From Salinicola salarius (GTDB lineage Bacteria > Pseudomonadota > Gammaproteobacteria > Pseudomonadales > Halomonadaceae), in contig NZ_PZJT01000021.1 in NCBI RefSeq assembly GCF_003206135.1, positions 1,655 through 54,591 of the forward strand: a stretch of DNA of 52,937 bases, read 5' to 3'. How positions within the stretch are numbered: the stretch's first letter is position 1; each line of letters begins with the position of its first letter. Shown here one piece after another: positions 35,269-44,557 of this stretch. A program made the translations under genes and the position numbers. The notes under the pieces are model-generated. The model was not told the origin of the DNA. It saw only the letters and a program-made list of their open reading frames with translations, and ran no database searches.

Positions 35269-35916
35269 TTATCGACGATGGCCTGCAACATCGACCCGCC
35301 CGAGACGAAGCAGTTGCCGTTCGGCGTCGTCGACACCGGGCACCGACAGGGCGAGACGCTCGTGCACCGCGACATGGGCCGGCACGGATTCGAGCTCTCG
35401 GGGTTCGAGCCCCCCTTTCATCGCCAGCCATTCTCCGCCTTCGGCCAGCAAGGGCTCGGTGAGCCCGATGAAATCGCCCAGCGAGGCGAAAGCGCGCGAG
35501 ATGACCTGGTCGAACGTGGCGCCGAAGGCTTCGACCCGAACCTGCTCGCAGCGCACGTTATCGAGCCCGAGTTCCATCACCGCCTGACGCTGGAAGCGCA
35601 CTTTCTTGCCGTTGCTGTCCAGCAGCGTGACTTGAAGCCCAGGATCCAGAATGGCCAGTACCAGCCCCGGGAACCCGGGGCCGGAGCCCACGTCCAGCAA
35701 GGTGGGGCCGCTCACGGCAAAGGCCACGCTGGCGCTGTCCAGCAGATGGCGGCTGACCATCGCCTCGGGCGAGCGTACTGCGGTGAGGTTATAGGCGCGA
35801 TTCCACTTGTGCAACAGCGCGAGCAGCGACAGCAATCGCTCACGCTGACGGCGGTCGATCTCGATATTCAGTGCCGCCAGACCCTCGTCCAGCCGGCGTT
35901 CACAAACCGGTGTCAT
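35269..35916 (-). CDS. rsmG: 16S rRNA (guanine527-N7)-methyltransferase RsmG
   Basis: This 215-residue SAM-dependent methyltransferase (GidB) has the SAM motif LLDVGSGPGFPGLVLAIL and the N-terminal LLALLHKWNRAYNLTAVRSPEAMVSRHLLDS block. Its start overlaps the mnmG stop as ATGA, so translation is coupled. Length agrees with E. coli RsmG (207). Confidence 0.96.
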   Translation of the reverse strand: MTPVCERRLDEGLAALNIEIDRRQRERLLSLLALLHKWNRAYNLTAVRSPEAMVSRHLLDSASVAFAVSGPTLLDVGSGPGFPGLVLAILDPGLQVTLLDSNGKKVRFQRQAVMELGLDNVRCEQVRVEAFGATFDQVISRAFASLGDFIGLTEPLLAEGGEWLAMKGGLEPRELESVPAHVAVHERLALSVPGVDDAERQLLRLGRVDVAGHRR

Positions 35917-37808
35917 GCGCTCAATGCCTGGCTGTCGTCGATCAGGCGACGCTTCTTGAGATGGATCAGCAGAATCGAGACGGCGGCCGGGGTCACGCCG
36001 GAAATGCGACCGGCCTGGCCCAGCGTCTGCGGCCGCGCCTGCTCGAGTTTCTGGCGAATCTCGTTGGAGAGCCCTTCGACCCTGGCGTAATCCAGCGATT
36101 CCGGCAGCGGTGTCGCTTCGTGACGTCGCAGACGGTCGATCTCGTCCTGCTGGCGCGCGATATAACCCTCGTACTTGGCCTCGATCTGCACCTGTTCGGC
36201 GACGGGCTCTTCGCTGACGGCCTCGCCCTTGAGCGAGGCCACGTCGGCGTAGGTGAGCTCGGGCCGCTTGAGCAGATCCATCAGGCTGTACTCGCGCGCC
36301 AATGGCTGTCCGAGTTTCTCTGCCACGCGCTCGGCCGCCGGCGTTTTCGGCTGGACCCAGGTCGAACGCAGCCGGGCGCTCTCCTGCTCGATCTGGTCAC
36401 GCTTGGTGGCAAACGCCGACCAGCGGTGATCGTCGACCAGGCCCAGCTCGCGACCGGTGGGGGTCAGGCGCAGGTCGGCGTTGTCTTCGCGCAGCAGCAG
36501 CCGGTATTCGGCCCGCGACGTGAACATCCGATAGGGCTCTTGCGTGCCCATGGTGATCAGGTCGTCGACCAGCACGCCGAGATAGGCCTCGTCGCGTCGC
36601 GGCCACCAGGCGGGTTCCCCCTGGGAACGGCGAGCAGCGTTGATACCCGCCAAGAGCCCCTGGGCGCCGGCCTCCTCGTAACCCGTCGTGCCATTGATCT
36701 GACCGGCGAAGAACAGGTTGTGGATAAATTTGGTTTCTAGCGAGTGCTTGAGATCACGCGGATCGAAGAAATCGTATTCGATGGCGTAGCCGGGCCGAGT
36801 GATATGCGCGTTTTCCAGTCCGGTGATCGAGCGCACGACCTGTAGCTGAACGTCGAACGGCAGGGACGTGGAAATCCCGTTCGGGTAGAGCTCGTGAGTG
36901 TCCAGACCTTCGGGTTCGATGAACACCTGATGACTGGTCTTGTCGGCGAAGCGGTGGACCTTGTCCTCGATCGACGGGCAGTAGCGCGGCCCCACGCCTT
37001 CGATCACGCCGGAATACATCGGCGAACGGTCGAGATTGGCGAAGATGATCTCGTGGGTTCGCTCGTTGGTATGGGCGATATGACAATCGACCTGGCGCGG
37101 ATGCTGTTCGCGGCTGCCCAGATACGACATTACCGGCAACGGCGTGTCGCCGGGCTGTGGCTCGAGCCTGGAGAAATCGACGCTCTTGGCATCGATCCGC
37201 GGTGGTGTCCCGGTTTTCAGCCGATCGACCCGGAACGGCAGCGCACGCAGACGTTCCGCCAACGCGTTGGCCGGCGGATCGCCGGCGCGACCGCCGGCAT
37301 GATGATCCAGCCCGATGTGAATCACGCCGCCTAGGAAGGTACCGGTACACAGCACCACGGTGTCCGCCATGAAGCGGATGCCGGTCTGGGTCCGGACACC
37401 GACGACGGTGTCGTTTTCCACAATCAGATCGTCGACACCCTGCTGGAACAGCGTGAGATTCGGCTGGTTCTCCAGGATGCCACGAATGGCGGCCTTGTAG
37501 CGCACGCGATCCGCCTGGGCTCGAGTGGCGCGAACCGCCGGCCCCTTGCGGGAATTGAGCACGCGAAACTGGATGCCGGCCAGGTCGGTTGCCTGTGCCA
37601 TGGCACCACCCAGGGCATCGATCTCCTTGACCAGATGGCTCTTGCCGATCCCGCCGATGGCGGGATTGCAGGACATCTGGCCCAGCGTCTCGATGTTATG
37701 CGTCAGCAGCAGGGTGCGGGCACCGCCACGTGCCGCTGCCAGAGCGGCTTCGGTACCGGCATGGCCACCGCCGATCACGATGACCTGAAAACGGTCGGGA
37801 TACTCCAC
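35913..37808 (-). CDS. mnmG: tRNA uridine-5-carboxymethylaminomethyl enzyme MnmG (GidA)
   Basis: This 631-residue FAD enzyme works with MnmE to modify U34 of certain tRNAs. The Rossmann motif VIGGGHAGTEAALAAARGG is at residues 11-30, followed by MSCNPAIGGIGKSHLVKEIDALGG and the GTFLGGVIHIG region. C-terminal helical domain ends RLIDDSQALSA. Partner gene mnmE is not in the window. The long non-coding gap upstream is a candidate origin. Confidence 0.98.
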   Translation of the reverse strand: MEYPDRFQVIVIGGGHAGTEAALAAARGGARTLLLTHNIETLGQMSCNPAIGGIGKSHLVKEIDALGGAMAQATDLAGIQFRVLNSRKGPAVRATRAQADRVRYKAAIRGILENQPNLTLFQQGVDDLIVENDTVVGVRTQTGIRFMADTVVLCTGTFLGGVIHIGLDHHAGGRAGDPPANALAERLRALPFRVDRLKTGTPPRIDAKSVDFSRLEPQPGDTPLPVMSYLGSREQHPRQVDCHIAHTNERTHEIIFANLDRSPMYSGVIEGVGPRYCPSIEDKVHRFADKTSHQVFIEPEGLDTHELYPNGISTSLPFDVQLQVVRSITGLENAHITRPGYAIEYDFFDPRDLKHSLETKFIHNLFFAGQINGTTGYEEAGAQGLLAGINAARRSQGEPAWWPRRDEAYLGVLVDDLITMGTQEPYRMFTSRAEYRLLLREDNADLRLTPTGRELGLVDDHRWSAFATKRDQIEQESARLRSTWVQPKTPAAERVAEKLGQPLAREYSLMDLLKRPELTYADVASLKGEAVSEEPVAEQVQIEAKYEGYIARQQDEIDRLRRHEATPLPESLDYARVEGLSNEIRQKLEQARPQTLGQAGRISGVTPAAVSILLIHLKKRRLIDDSQALSA

Positions 37809-38569
37809 GGTTTACCTCACGAGGTGCTGAAAACGAGTAGCTCGAACAGGCACCCGACAGTGAATGAATCTCGAAAAGCCGCCCAGTATAAACCTCCTGT
37901 GGGTAACCGTCAGGGGTTTTCCACACCCGATTGTCTTCAGCCCACCAGCCAGCAGAGTCATTACTAAATAAAGAAAAATATATAAAGAAGTTCTGTTGTG
38001 GTAGTAACTAATGGTGTGGATGCTTTCAGTGGATAAGTCGAATTACTCTATGGATGATAACCACTTGCATTGTTATTCGATTGTTTGAAAAGCACTGGGG
38101 AGGCTGCTGACAACGGCGTTGGTTCCTGTGGACAGAAGATCGCTTTGTACACATCGCCAGCCGCACACGGGTTGTCCACCGCCGCATACGCCAACTGTTA
38201 CCGCGATGGTCAACAAACCGCGGATTCCTCGCCAGCGCCGGACGAATCAGGGTTACAGCCAGATAGGCGAAAAAACTATCCACAGGCGGAAAAACGCGCC
38301 TGGGATAACCATGAATGACGAAATCGGCCTTGGCCGACCCGATCTTTCGACCCTGAGGCGAACCGATGGCTCGGCGTTTATCGTTCGAGCCAGGAGACGA
38401 AGCGGTAAAACGCGGCGAAGAGGACAGGCGGAATGGCGATGGAAATGAAGAAGCGCAGTGCAGGAAGGGCTGAGCGTGCTGGAGGCGGGTAGAGCGTACC
38501 TCGAGGAAGGCGGACACCGGAAATGCCTCCGGTGCCCGCGGTTTTCGGAACGCTCGGCCCGCGTTCGGG
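37809..38569. other. Candidate replication origin (oriC-like) upstream of mnmG
   Basis: No gene is credible in these 761 bases. An AT-rich core lies at 37962-38012 (actaaataaagaaaaatata and onward). Five 9-mers differ by one base from the DnaA box TTATNCACA or its complement: 37898-37906 (TGTGGGTAA), 37917-37925 (TTTTCCACA), 38028-38036 (AGTGGATAA), 38145-38153 (TTGTACACA) and 38276-38284 (CTATCCACA). Weaker ones lie at 38015 and 38127. The place beside mnmG is that of oriC in E. coli; in pseudomonads oriC is near dnaA. No box is perfect, so this is tentative. Confidence 0.5.
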
Positions 38570-39361
38570 CTAGTGCTTGAGCACCCGTGAAAGGAACGCT
38601 TGCGTGCGTTCGTGGCGGGGATGATCGAAGAGCTGCTCCGGCGGGCCCTGCTCGACGATCTGGCCGCCGTGGACGAAGACCACACGATCGGCGACCTCGC
38701 GAGCGAAGCCCATCTCGTGAGTGACGATCATCATGGTCATGCCGTCGTTGGCCAGTTCGCGCATGGCGTCGAGCACCTCGCCGATCATCTCCGGATCCAG
38801 CGCGGAGGTGGGCTCGTCGAACAGCATCAGCCGCGGCTCCATGGCCAGCGCTCGGGCGAGCGCCACGCGTTGCTGCTGCCCGCCGGAGAGCTGGGTCGGA
38901 TACTTGTCGGCCTGATCGGCAATGCCGACCCGTTCGAGCAGCTTGTCGGCGATGGCGTTGGCCTGGTCGCGCGTGACGCCGCGGACCTTGCGCGGTGCCA
39001 GCGTGACGTTGTCGCGGATCGACAGATGCGGGAACAGGTTGAACTGCTGGAACACCATGCCGACTTCGGTGCGCACCGCCTGCAGGGACTTGCCGCTGGC
39101 GCCGTTGGGCATCAGGGTCTTGCCGTCGACTTCGATACGCCCGGACTGAAACGGTTCGAGCCCGTTGACGCAGCGGATCAGGGTCGATTTTCCCGAGCCG
39201 CTGGCGCCGATGATCACCACGACTTCGCCGTGGGCCACGCTGAGATCGATCTCCTGCATCACGTGCAGGTTGCCGAAGTGCTTGTCGACCTTGTCGAGCC
39301 GGACGATCGGCGACGCATCCGCCGTCCGGTCGGTGTCTTGACTGGTTACGCTATCGTTCAT
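38570..39361 (-). CDS. glnQ: Polar amino-acid ABC transporter, ATP-binding protein (GlnQ-type)
   Basis: This 263-residue ABC ATPase has Walker A GASGSGKST, Q-loop VFQQFNLFPHLS, signature LSGGQQQR and Walker B LMLFDEPTSALDPE, all intact. It closely resembles GlnQ/GltL-type proteins. It overlaps the permease gene (ATGA at 39358). An N-terminal extension of about 18 polar residues precedes the domain. The substrate is likely glutamine or another polar amino acid; the symbol is by type. Confidence 0.9.
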   Translation of the reverse strand: MNDSVTSQDTDRTADASPIVRLDKVDKHFGNLHVMQEIDLSVAHGEVVVIIGASGSGKSTLIRCVNGLEPFQSGRIEVDGKTLMPNGASGKSLQAVRTEVGMVFQQFNLFPHLSIRDNVTLAPRKVRGVTRDQANAIADKLLERVGIADQADKYPTQLSGGQQQRVALARALAMEPRLMLFDEPTSALDPEMIGEVLDAMRELANDGMTMMIVTHEMGFAREVADRVVFVHGGQIVEQGPPEQLFDHPRHERTQAFLSRVLKH

Positions 39362-40026
39362 CCCACCAACCCCTTGCGTTCGAGCAGACTCAGAGCCAAC
39401 GACAGACTCAGGGTGATCGCCAGGTAGAGCAGGGCGATCATGAAGTAGACCTCCAGCGCGGTGAAGGTATTGGCGATATAGACCTGTCCCTGGCGAACCA
39501 GCTCACCGACGCCGATGACCGAGAACAGCGAGGTGTCCTTGATGCTGACGATGCCCTGATTGCCCAGTGCCGGAATCATGCGGCGCAGTGCCTGAGGCCA
39601 GATCACGTAGCGAAAGGTCTGGGGTGGCGACAGCCCCAGCGACAGCCCGGCTTCACGCTGCCCCCGTTCGATCGATTGAACGCCGCCGCGCACGATTTCC
39701 GAGATGTAGGCACCGGCGTTGAGGGCGATGGCGGCGATACCCGCCGTCAGCGCATTGATGGGGCCTCCAAGCAGGGTGGGCAGGCCATAGAAGATGAACA
39801 GCACCTGGACCAGCACCGGCGTACCGCGGAACACTTCGACATAGACCACGGCGGGCCAGCGGAGCCAGCGCGTGGGGCCGATTCGCATCAATCCGAAAAT
39901 AATGCCGATGAGGAAGCCGATCGCCAGACCGGCAAAGGAAATGAGCAGGGTGTAGGGCAGACCCTTGAGTAGAAAGGGCAGGGATTCGATCGCCGCCTGC
40001 CAGTCGAACTGGAAGTTGAACTCCAC
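39358..40026 (-). CDS. glnP: Polar amino-acid ABC transporter, permease (GlnP-type)
   Basis: This 222-residue HisM/GlnP-family membrane protein contains the EAA loop (VQSIERGQREAGLSLGLSPPQTFRYVIWPQALRRMIP). Multiple hydrophobic helices and normal length. It lies 140 bases after the binding-protein gene with a terminator hairpin between, and is joined by overlap to the ATPase gene. Confidence 0.92.
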   Translation of the reverse strand: MEFNFQFDWQAAIESLPFLLKGLPYTLLISFAGLAIGFLIGIIFGLMRIGPTRWLRWPAVVYVEVFRGTPVLVQVLFIFYGLPTLLGGPINALTAGIAAIALNAGAYISEIVRGGVQSIERGQREAGLSLGLSPPQTFRYVIWPQALRRMIPALGNQGIVSIKDTSLFSVIGVGELVRQGQVYIANTFTALEVYFMIALLYLAITLSLSLALSLLERKGLVG

Positions 40027-40114
40027 GGGGTATCTCCGTTTGGCAACGAGATGAAAGACCTCACCGCCCTGCGATGAGGCCTTCCAGAATGGCTTTTGCA
40101 GTCACGGTAACCAC

Positions 40115-40149
40115 AAAAAACGGGGCCAGCGCTTGTGGCGCCGGCCCCG
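40115..40149 (-). terminator. Terminator/attenuator between binding protein and permease genes
   Basis: On the minus strand a GC-rich stem (CGGGGCC, one mismatch, GCGC pairing with GCGC and GGCCCCG) is followed by six T (A's at 40115-40120), a good intrinsic terminator. Partial read-through would give more binding protein than membrane subunits, a common arrangement. Confidence 0.85.
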
Positions 40150-40166
40150 GGGTCAGGTTCGATCGA

Positions 40167-40940
40167 TCATTTGGCGTCCGGTGCTGCGCCGAACCACTTT
40201 TCGTGAATCTTGTCGTAGGTACCGTCTTCGTGCATGGCCTTCAGTGCCTCATTGGCAGGTTCGACCCACTGGCTGCCCTTGGCGAAGGCGATGCCGTACT
40301 GCTGACCTTCATAGAGCGGGCCGGCGGTCTTGACCTTGCCTTGCCCCTTGGTTTTGGCGAAATAGCCGACGTTGGGCGCATCGTAGAAGACGGCATCGGC
40401 GCTGCCGCCCATCAGGGCCATGTACATGTCGGAGCTGCCCGGATAGGGCGTGATCTCGGCATCGTCGCCAAGGTTTTCCTGCAGATAGTCGTAGCTGGTG
40501 GAGCCGATCTTGGTGGCAATGCGCTTGCCTTCCAGATCGTCCAGCGAGTCGATGTCGCTACCGTCGGATACCAGGATTCGCAGCCCGGAATCGTAGTACG
40601 GGTCGCTGAAATCGACGATCTCCTGGCGTTCATCGGTAATGGTGATGCCAGCGATCGCCAGATCGACGTTGCCGGTCTGCACGGCGGGAATGATGCCGTT
40701 GAAGTCCATGGTATTGAGATCGACCTTGAAGCCGGCGCGGTCAGCGATCTCGTGCAGGATATCCATATCGAAGCCAACCATCTCGCCGCTGTCCTGATCC
40801 ATCATTTCGAACGGCACGAAGCTGGGATCGGTGACGGCCTTGAGAGTGGTGTCCTGTGCCGAGGCCAGACTGGAGGCACCCAGGGCGAGGGCGAAGGCGG
40901 GAATGGCGAGCCATTGGCTCGGAGTCATGTTGTTTTTCAT
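40167..40940 (-). CDS. glnH: Polar amino-acid ABC transporter, periplasmic binding protein (GlnH-type)
   Basis: This 257-residue solute-binding protein (SBP_bac_3) has a signal peptide (LAIPAFALALGASSLASA, cut before QDTTL). The mature domain shows DPSFVPFEMMD, VGFDMDILHEIADRAG, the DLAIAGITITDERQEIVDFSDPYYDSG family signature and a C-terminal DKIHEKWFG. It captures the amino acid for the permease. First gene of the operon; the region 40941-41193 upstream contains its promoter, which I cannot fix. Confidence 0.93.
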   Translation of the reverse strand: MKNNMTPSQWLAIPAFALALGASSLASAQDTTLKAVTDPSFVPFEMMDQDSGEMVGFDMDILHEIADRAGFKVDLNTMDFNGIIPAVQTGNVDLAIAGITITDERQEIVDFSDPYYDSGLRILVSDGSDIDSLDDLEGKRIATKIGSTSYDYLQENLGDDAEITPYPGSSDMYMALMGGSADAVFYDAPNVGYFAKTKGQGKVKTAGPLYEGQQYGIAFAKGSQWVEPANEALKAMHEDGTYDKIHEKWFGAAPDAK

Positions 40941-41193
40941 AGGTTCCTCTAGTCATTGTTCGATTTGGACAATCGACCACTACCTTGAGGAAAATTGTTA
41001 CTCAACGTCAAGTCGACCTAGGTGTCGTTCGACAATGGCTGCGTTCGTCCGGACGCGTGAAAATCGTGACATGAGGCTCGTGGACTCGGACCCGCGTCCG
41101 AGTCGTTTTCTCGGTTTCGCCTTGATCATGCCTTCCGATTCGAGCGGCGCTCGAACTCATCGGCTTGAACCCCCGGTTGTGCTGGCTGGCCTT

Positions 41194-41547
41194 TCAGACC
41201 GAGAACGAGGCGCCACACCCGCAGGTAGACTGGGCGTTGGGGTTCTTGATGATGAAGCGGGCACCGGCCAGGCCTTCCTCGAAATCCACCGTCGAGCCGA
41301 CCAGGTATTGATAGGAGAGAGCGTCCACCACCAGGCTGACGCCATCGTTGTCGATCACGGTATCGTCCTCGGCGGTCTGGTCGCCGAGATCGAAGCCGTA
41401 TTGAAACCCCGAGCAGCCGCCGCCGGTCACGTAGACCCGCAGTTTCAGGGCTGGATTGTTCTCTTCGGCGATCAGCGCCTTGACCCGCTTGGCAGCGGCA
41501 TCGGTGAAGAACATCGGGGTTGGAGCGAAAGACTCCACTGTGCTCAT
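41194..41547 (-). CDS. erpA: Iron-sulfur cluster insertion protein ErpA
   Basis: This 117-residue A-type carrier delivers Fe-S clusters to apo-proteins, including isoprenoid enzymes. The three cluster cysteines are C45 (GGGCSGFQYGF), C109 and C111 (STCGCGASF). It matches E. coli ErpA (114) closely along its length. ATG 41545-41547 has GGGAG eight bases upstream; the longer frame to 41574 is less likely. Monocistronic, divergent from the CLC gene; 41548-41823 between them holds no recognised gene. Confidence 0.95.
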   Translation of the reverse strand: MSTVESFAPTPMFFTDAAAKRVKALIAEENNPALKLRVYVTGGGCSGFQYGFDLGDQTAEDDTVIDNDGVSLVVDALSYQYLVGSTVDFEEGLAGARFIIKNPNAQSTCGCGASFSV

Positions 41548-41823
41548 CGTCACGCTCCCGTGCGTGCCGGTCATGGGCCGAGACCGGCTTATCGAAAATG
41601 ACGTGGGCGAAATTCGCCCGATTGATGTCCATTATCGTTAATACCAAGTAAAAGGGTCAACTAATGGGCGCTGCCGCATTCGAGCGCCGTCGGCGTCCTC
41701 CACTGTCCGATGTGGATAGGTGTATGATGTCATTCCCGTTAACCGCTCGCACGGCGTGGCTGTCGGCCTGGACAGGTATCGCGCACGGAAGACGAGCGAT
41801 CCGGATCGGGCAAGGAGAGGGGT

Positions 41824-43584
41824 TTGTCACGCGTGCCGCGGTTCGTCCCACGCCTCAATCTCGAACGTTTTCGGCGCCAGCTGGCGAGCGTCGATGCCAT
41901 GCCGCAACTCTGCTTGCTGGGGACGCTCGCCGGTATCCTGACCGGCACCGTCATGGTCGTGTTCCGTCTGTTGCTGGAATTCGGCGCGCTGTTCTTCATT
42001 CCCGGCGACAATCCGGAAGCCTTCGAAACCTTGCCGCCGGCATTTCGCGCGGGCCTGCCGCTGATCGCCGTCGCTCTGATCGGCATCTGGTTGTGGCCGC
42101 AGCCCAATCGCGCGCTGAAGATGGGGATCGGGCACGTCATCGAGCGTCTCGCCTACCATCAGGGCAAGATGCCGCTGCGCAACTGGATCAATCAGTGGTG
42201 GGTCGGCGTCATCTCGGTCATCGGCGGGCTGTCGGCCGGCCGCGAAGGCCCGGCGATCCATCTCGGTTCCGCGGCCTCGAGCTGGATCGGCTCGCGTCTG
42301 CGTCTGCCCCACAACAGTCTTCGTGTACTGGTGGCGTGCGGTACGGCGGCGGGGATTTCCGCCTCGTTCAACACGCCGATCGCCGGCGTCATCTTCGCCA
42401 TGGAAGTGGTGATGATGGAATACACCATTGCCGGTTTCATGCCGGTGATCCTCGCTGCCACCATGGGCGCGCTGGTCTCCTGGACGGTCTACGGGGCCGA
42501 ACCCGCGTTCAGTGTGCCGCCATTGCAGCTCAATTCGCTGCTGGACCTGCCCTGGATCGTGTTGACGGCGCTGGTCGTGGGCGTGTTGGCTGGCGGCTTC
42601 GTGCGGCTGGCGCAGGGGCATGCGTCGATTGCCCGAATCCCGTTTGCTCTGCGTCTGGCCATCGTCGGTTCGCTGACCGGGGCCGTGGCGTGGTGGTATC
42701 CGCAGGTGCAGGGGATCGGCTACGACAGCCTGGAACAGATGCTCAACGGGCCAATGGCCCTGGACGTGCTGCTGGTGCTGGCGGTGATCAAGCTGGCATT
42801 GACGGGCATCTGCCTGGCCGGCGGTGTGCCGGTAGGCGTGATCGGGCCGATGCTGGTGTCCGGCGCTGCCGTGGGCGCGGTAATGGGAATGGTCGGCGGT
42901 ACCCTGCTGCCGAGCGTGGTCACGACGCCGAATCTCTATGCCGTCCTCGGCATGGCGGCGATGATGGCGGCGGCGCTGCAGGCCCCTCTGGCCGCCTTGC
43001 TGGCGCTGCTGGAACTGACCCGCAATTCGGCGATCATGTTGCCCGGCATGCTGGCGGTGGTGGTGGCGGTGCTCACGGCACGCCAGCTCTGCCGCTGCCA
43101 GGGATTCTTTTTATCCAGCCTCAACCAGCAGGGGCTTCATCCGCTGCAGCAGCCGTTGATGCAGGCGCTGTCGCGGGTCGCCGTGCCGGCCGTGATGGAG
43201 CGTAACCTGGTGCGCACGCCTCGGGTCATCGACCACGACCGGGCCAAGGCGCTGCTCGATTCCAAGCCGACCTGGCTGGTGATCATGCAGGAGGACAGGG
43301 ACAAGCCGCCCCTGGCGATGAAGGCCGCCCATCTGGCGCGGGTACTGCACGACGAGGCGTGGCTCGCGGAGCATGAGCAGATCGATCTCGAAGAAGTGCC
43401 CGGTCAACGGCTCGACCTGGCGCCGGTGCATCTGGAAGCGACGCTGTCCGAAGCCTACGACACGCTCAACGAATCCGGTCTCGACGCGCTCTACGTCGAA
43501 CACACCACGGCGCCGATGATCCGCAAGATTTCCGGTATCATCACTCGCGAGGCGATCGAGAACTATTATCGACGTAAGCGCTGA
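41824..43584 (+). CDS. CLC-family chloride channel with C-terminal regulatory region
   Basis: This 586-residue CLC protein has the anion-pathway motif GGLSAGREGPAIHLG with the gating glutamate E141, and NTPIAGVIFAMEVV. At the place of the internal proton glutamate of E. coli ClcA (E203) it has V195, as in CLC channels, so chloride-selective channel activity rather than H+/Cl- exchange is predicted. A soluble part of about 150 residues, CBS-like, follows the membrane domain. The start is TTG at 41824 with AAGGAG six bases upstream. Confidence 0.88.
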   Translation: MSRVPRFVPRLNLERFRRQLASVDAMPQLCLLGTLAGILTGTVMVVFRLLLEFGALFFIPGDNPEAFETLPPAFRAGLPLIAVALIGIWLWPQPNRALKMGIGHVIERLAYHQGKMPLRNWINQWWVGVISVIGGLSAGREGPAIHLGSAASSWIGSRLRLPHNSLRVLVACGTAAGISASFNTPIAGVIFAMEVVMMEYTIAGFMPVILAATMGALVSWTVYGAEPAFSVPPLQLNSLLDLPWIVLTALVVGVLAGGFVRLAQGHASIARIPFALRLAIVGSLTGAVAWWYPQVQGIGYDSLEQMLNGPMALDVLLVLAVIKLALTGICLAGGVPVGVIGPMLVSGAAVGAVMGMVGGTLLPSVVTTPNLYAVLGMAAMMAAALQAPLAALLALLELTRNSAIMLPGMLAVVVAVLTARQLCRCQGFFLSSLNQQGLHPLQQPLMQALSRVAVPAVMERNLVRTPRVIDHDRAKALLDSKPTWLVIMQEDRDKPPLAMKAAHLARVLHDEAWLAEHEQIDLEEVPGQRLDLAPVHLEATLSEAYDTLNESGLDALYVEHTTAPMIRKISGIITREAIENYYRRKR

Positions 43585-43661
43585 CGTAGCGGGATGGCCG
43601 TCTAGGCGCTGCCGGGCGCTGGCACTCAGGACACACCGAAGCGATCGATGAGGAGAACCCC

Positions 43662-43733
43662 ATGCGAGAAACGACAGGTTGCCTCGCCACACGATCCCGA
43701 GCGGTGACGAACGTCCCGAGGAGGGCATCATGA
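43662..43733 (+). CDS. Short leader ORF overlapping the thiD start
   Basis: A 23-codon frame, MRETTGCLATRSRAVTNVPRRAS, has its own RBS (AGGAG, 43651-43655). Its stop overlaps the thiD ATG as ATGA (43730-43733). It could couple thiD translation or act as a control peptide. It may also be chance; no TPP riboswitch is seen in this leader. Confidence 0.4.
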   Translation: MRETTGCLATRSRAVTNVPRRAS

Positions 43734-44557
43734 TTCGCTACGACGACAAACCCGTGGTGATGATTCTGGCGGGCCACGACCCCAGCGGCGGCGCAGGACT
43801 GGTCGCGGATGCCGAGGCGGTGAGAGGTTGCGGCGGCTGGCCGGTGACCGTGCCCACGGCGATGACCGTCCAGTCGACCCGCGACGTGATCAGCGTCGAG
43901 CCCTGCAGCGGCGATTTCGTCCGCCGTGCAGCGCGCGCCCTGTTCGACGATTTCCGCATCGCGGCCATCAAGGTGGGGCTGATTCCCAATCTCGAGGTGC
44001 TGGAGGCGGTGATCGATGTCGCCCGGATGAGCCCCGGCACGCCGCTGATCGTCGATCCCGTCTTGCGCAGCGGTGGCGGTTCCGAGTTATCCACACCCGG
44101 TTTGCTCGAACCGATTCGTCACCGGCTGCTACCCCTTGTGGATATCTTGACGCCCAACCGGCGCGAGCTGACGCTGCTCTCCGCCAGCGCCGATGCCGAC
44201 GAAGTGGCGCGGGTGGTGGAGGTGATGTCGCTGGGCTGCGCCGCAGTCCTGGTCACCGGCACCGATCCGCTGGACGGGGAAGCGACGGCGGGCAACGTGG
44301 TGCATACCCTGCACACCCCGGAGCTCAATCGTCAGTGGCAGTGGCCGCGGCTGCCGGCCGACTATCACGGGTCGGGATGCACGCTGGCCTCGGCACTGGC
44401 GACCCGACTGGCCGCCGGCGAGGGTCTGGCCGCGGCCTGTGCCCAGGCTCAGCGGTTCACCTGGGATACCCTGGACAACGGTCTGGCGCTGGGCCAGGGC
44501 CAGTATCTGCCGGACCGGGTCTGGCGCGCACCCGACTTCGATGCCACGCTGGAATGA
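43730..44557 (+). CDS. thiD: Hydroxymethylpyrimidine/phosphomethylpyrimidine kinase ThiD
   Basis: This 275-residue ribokinase-family enzyme makes HMP-PP for thiamine synthesis. Motifs are ILAGHDPSGGAGLVADAEAV at the start, AMTVQSTRDV, DPVLRSGGGSELS and the anion hole DYHGSGCTLASALATRLA. The ATG at 43730 has AGGAGG upstream. It is coupled to thiE by ATGA. The variable spacing and no fused ThiE domain indicate the simple form. Confidence 0.93.
   Translation: MIRYDDKPVVMILAGHDPSGGAGLVADAEAVRGCGGWPVTVPTAMTVQSTRDVISVEPCSGDFVRRAARALFDDFRIAAIKVGLIPNLEVLEAVIDVARMSPGTPLIVDPVLRSGGGSELSTPGLLEPIRHRLLPLVDILTPNRRELTLLSASADADEVARVVEVMSLGCAAVLVTGTDPLDGEATAGNVVHTLHTPELNRQWQWPRLPADYHGSGCTLASALATRLAAGEGLAAACAQAQRFTWDTLDNGLALGQGQYLPDRVWRAPDFDATLE

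Noticed and set aside
38119..38448. Plus-strand ORF in the mnmG-glnQ gap
   Set aside because: Low-complexity arginine-rich translation, no RBS, overlaps DnaA-box-like sites.
43585..43729. TPP riboswitch before thiD
   Set aside because: No CUGAGA/ACCC core or paired arms; the region is short and GC-rich.
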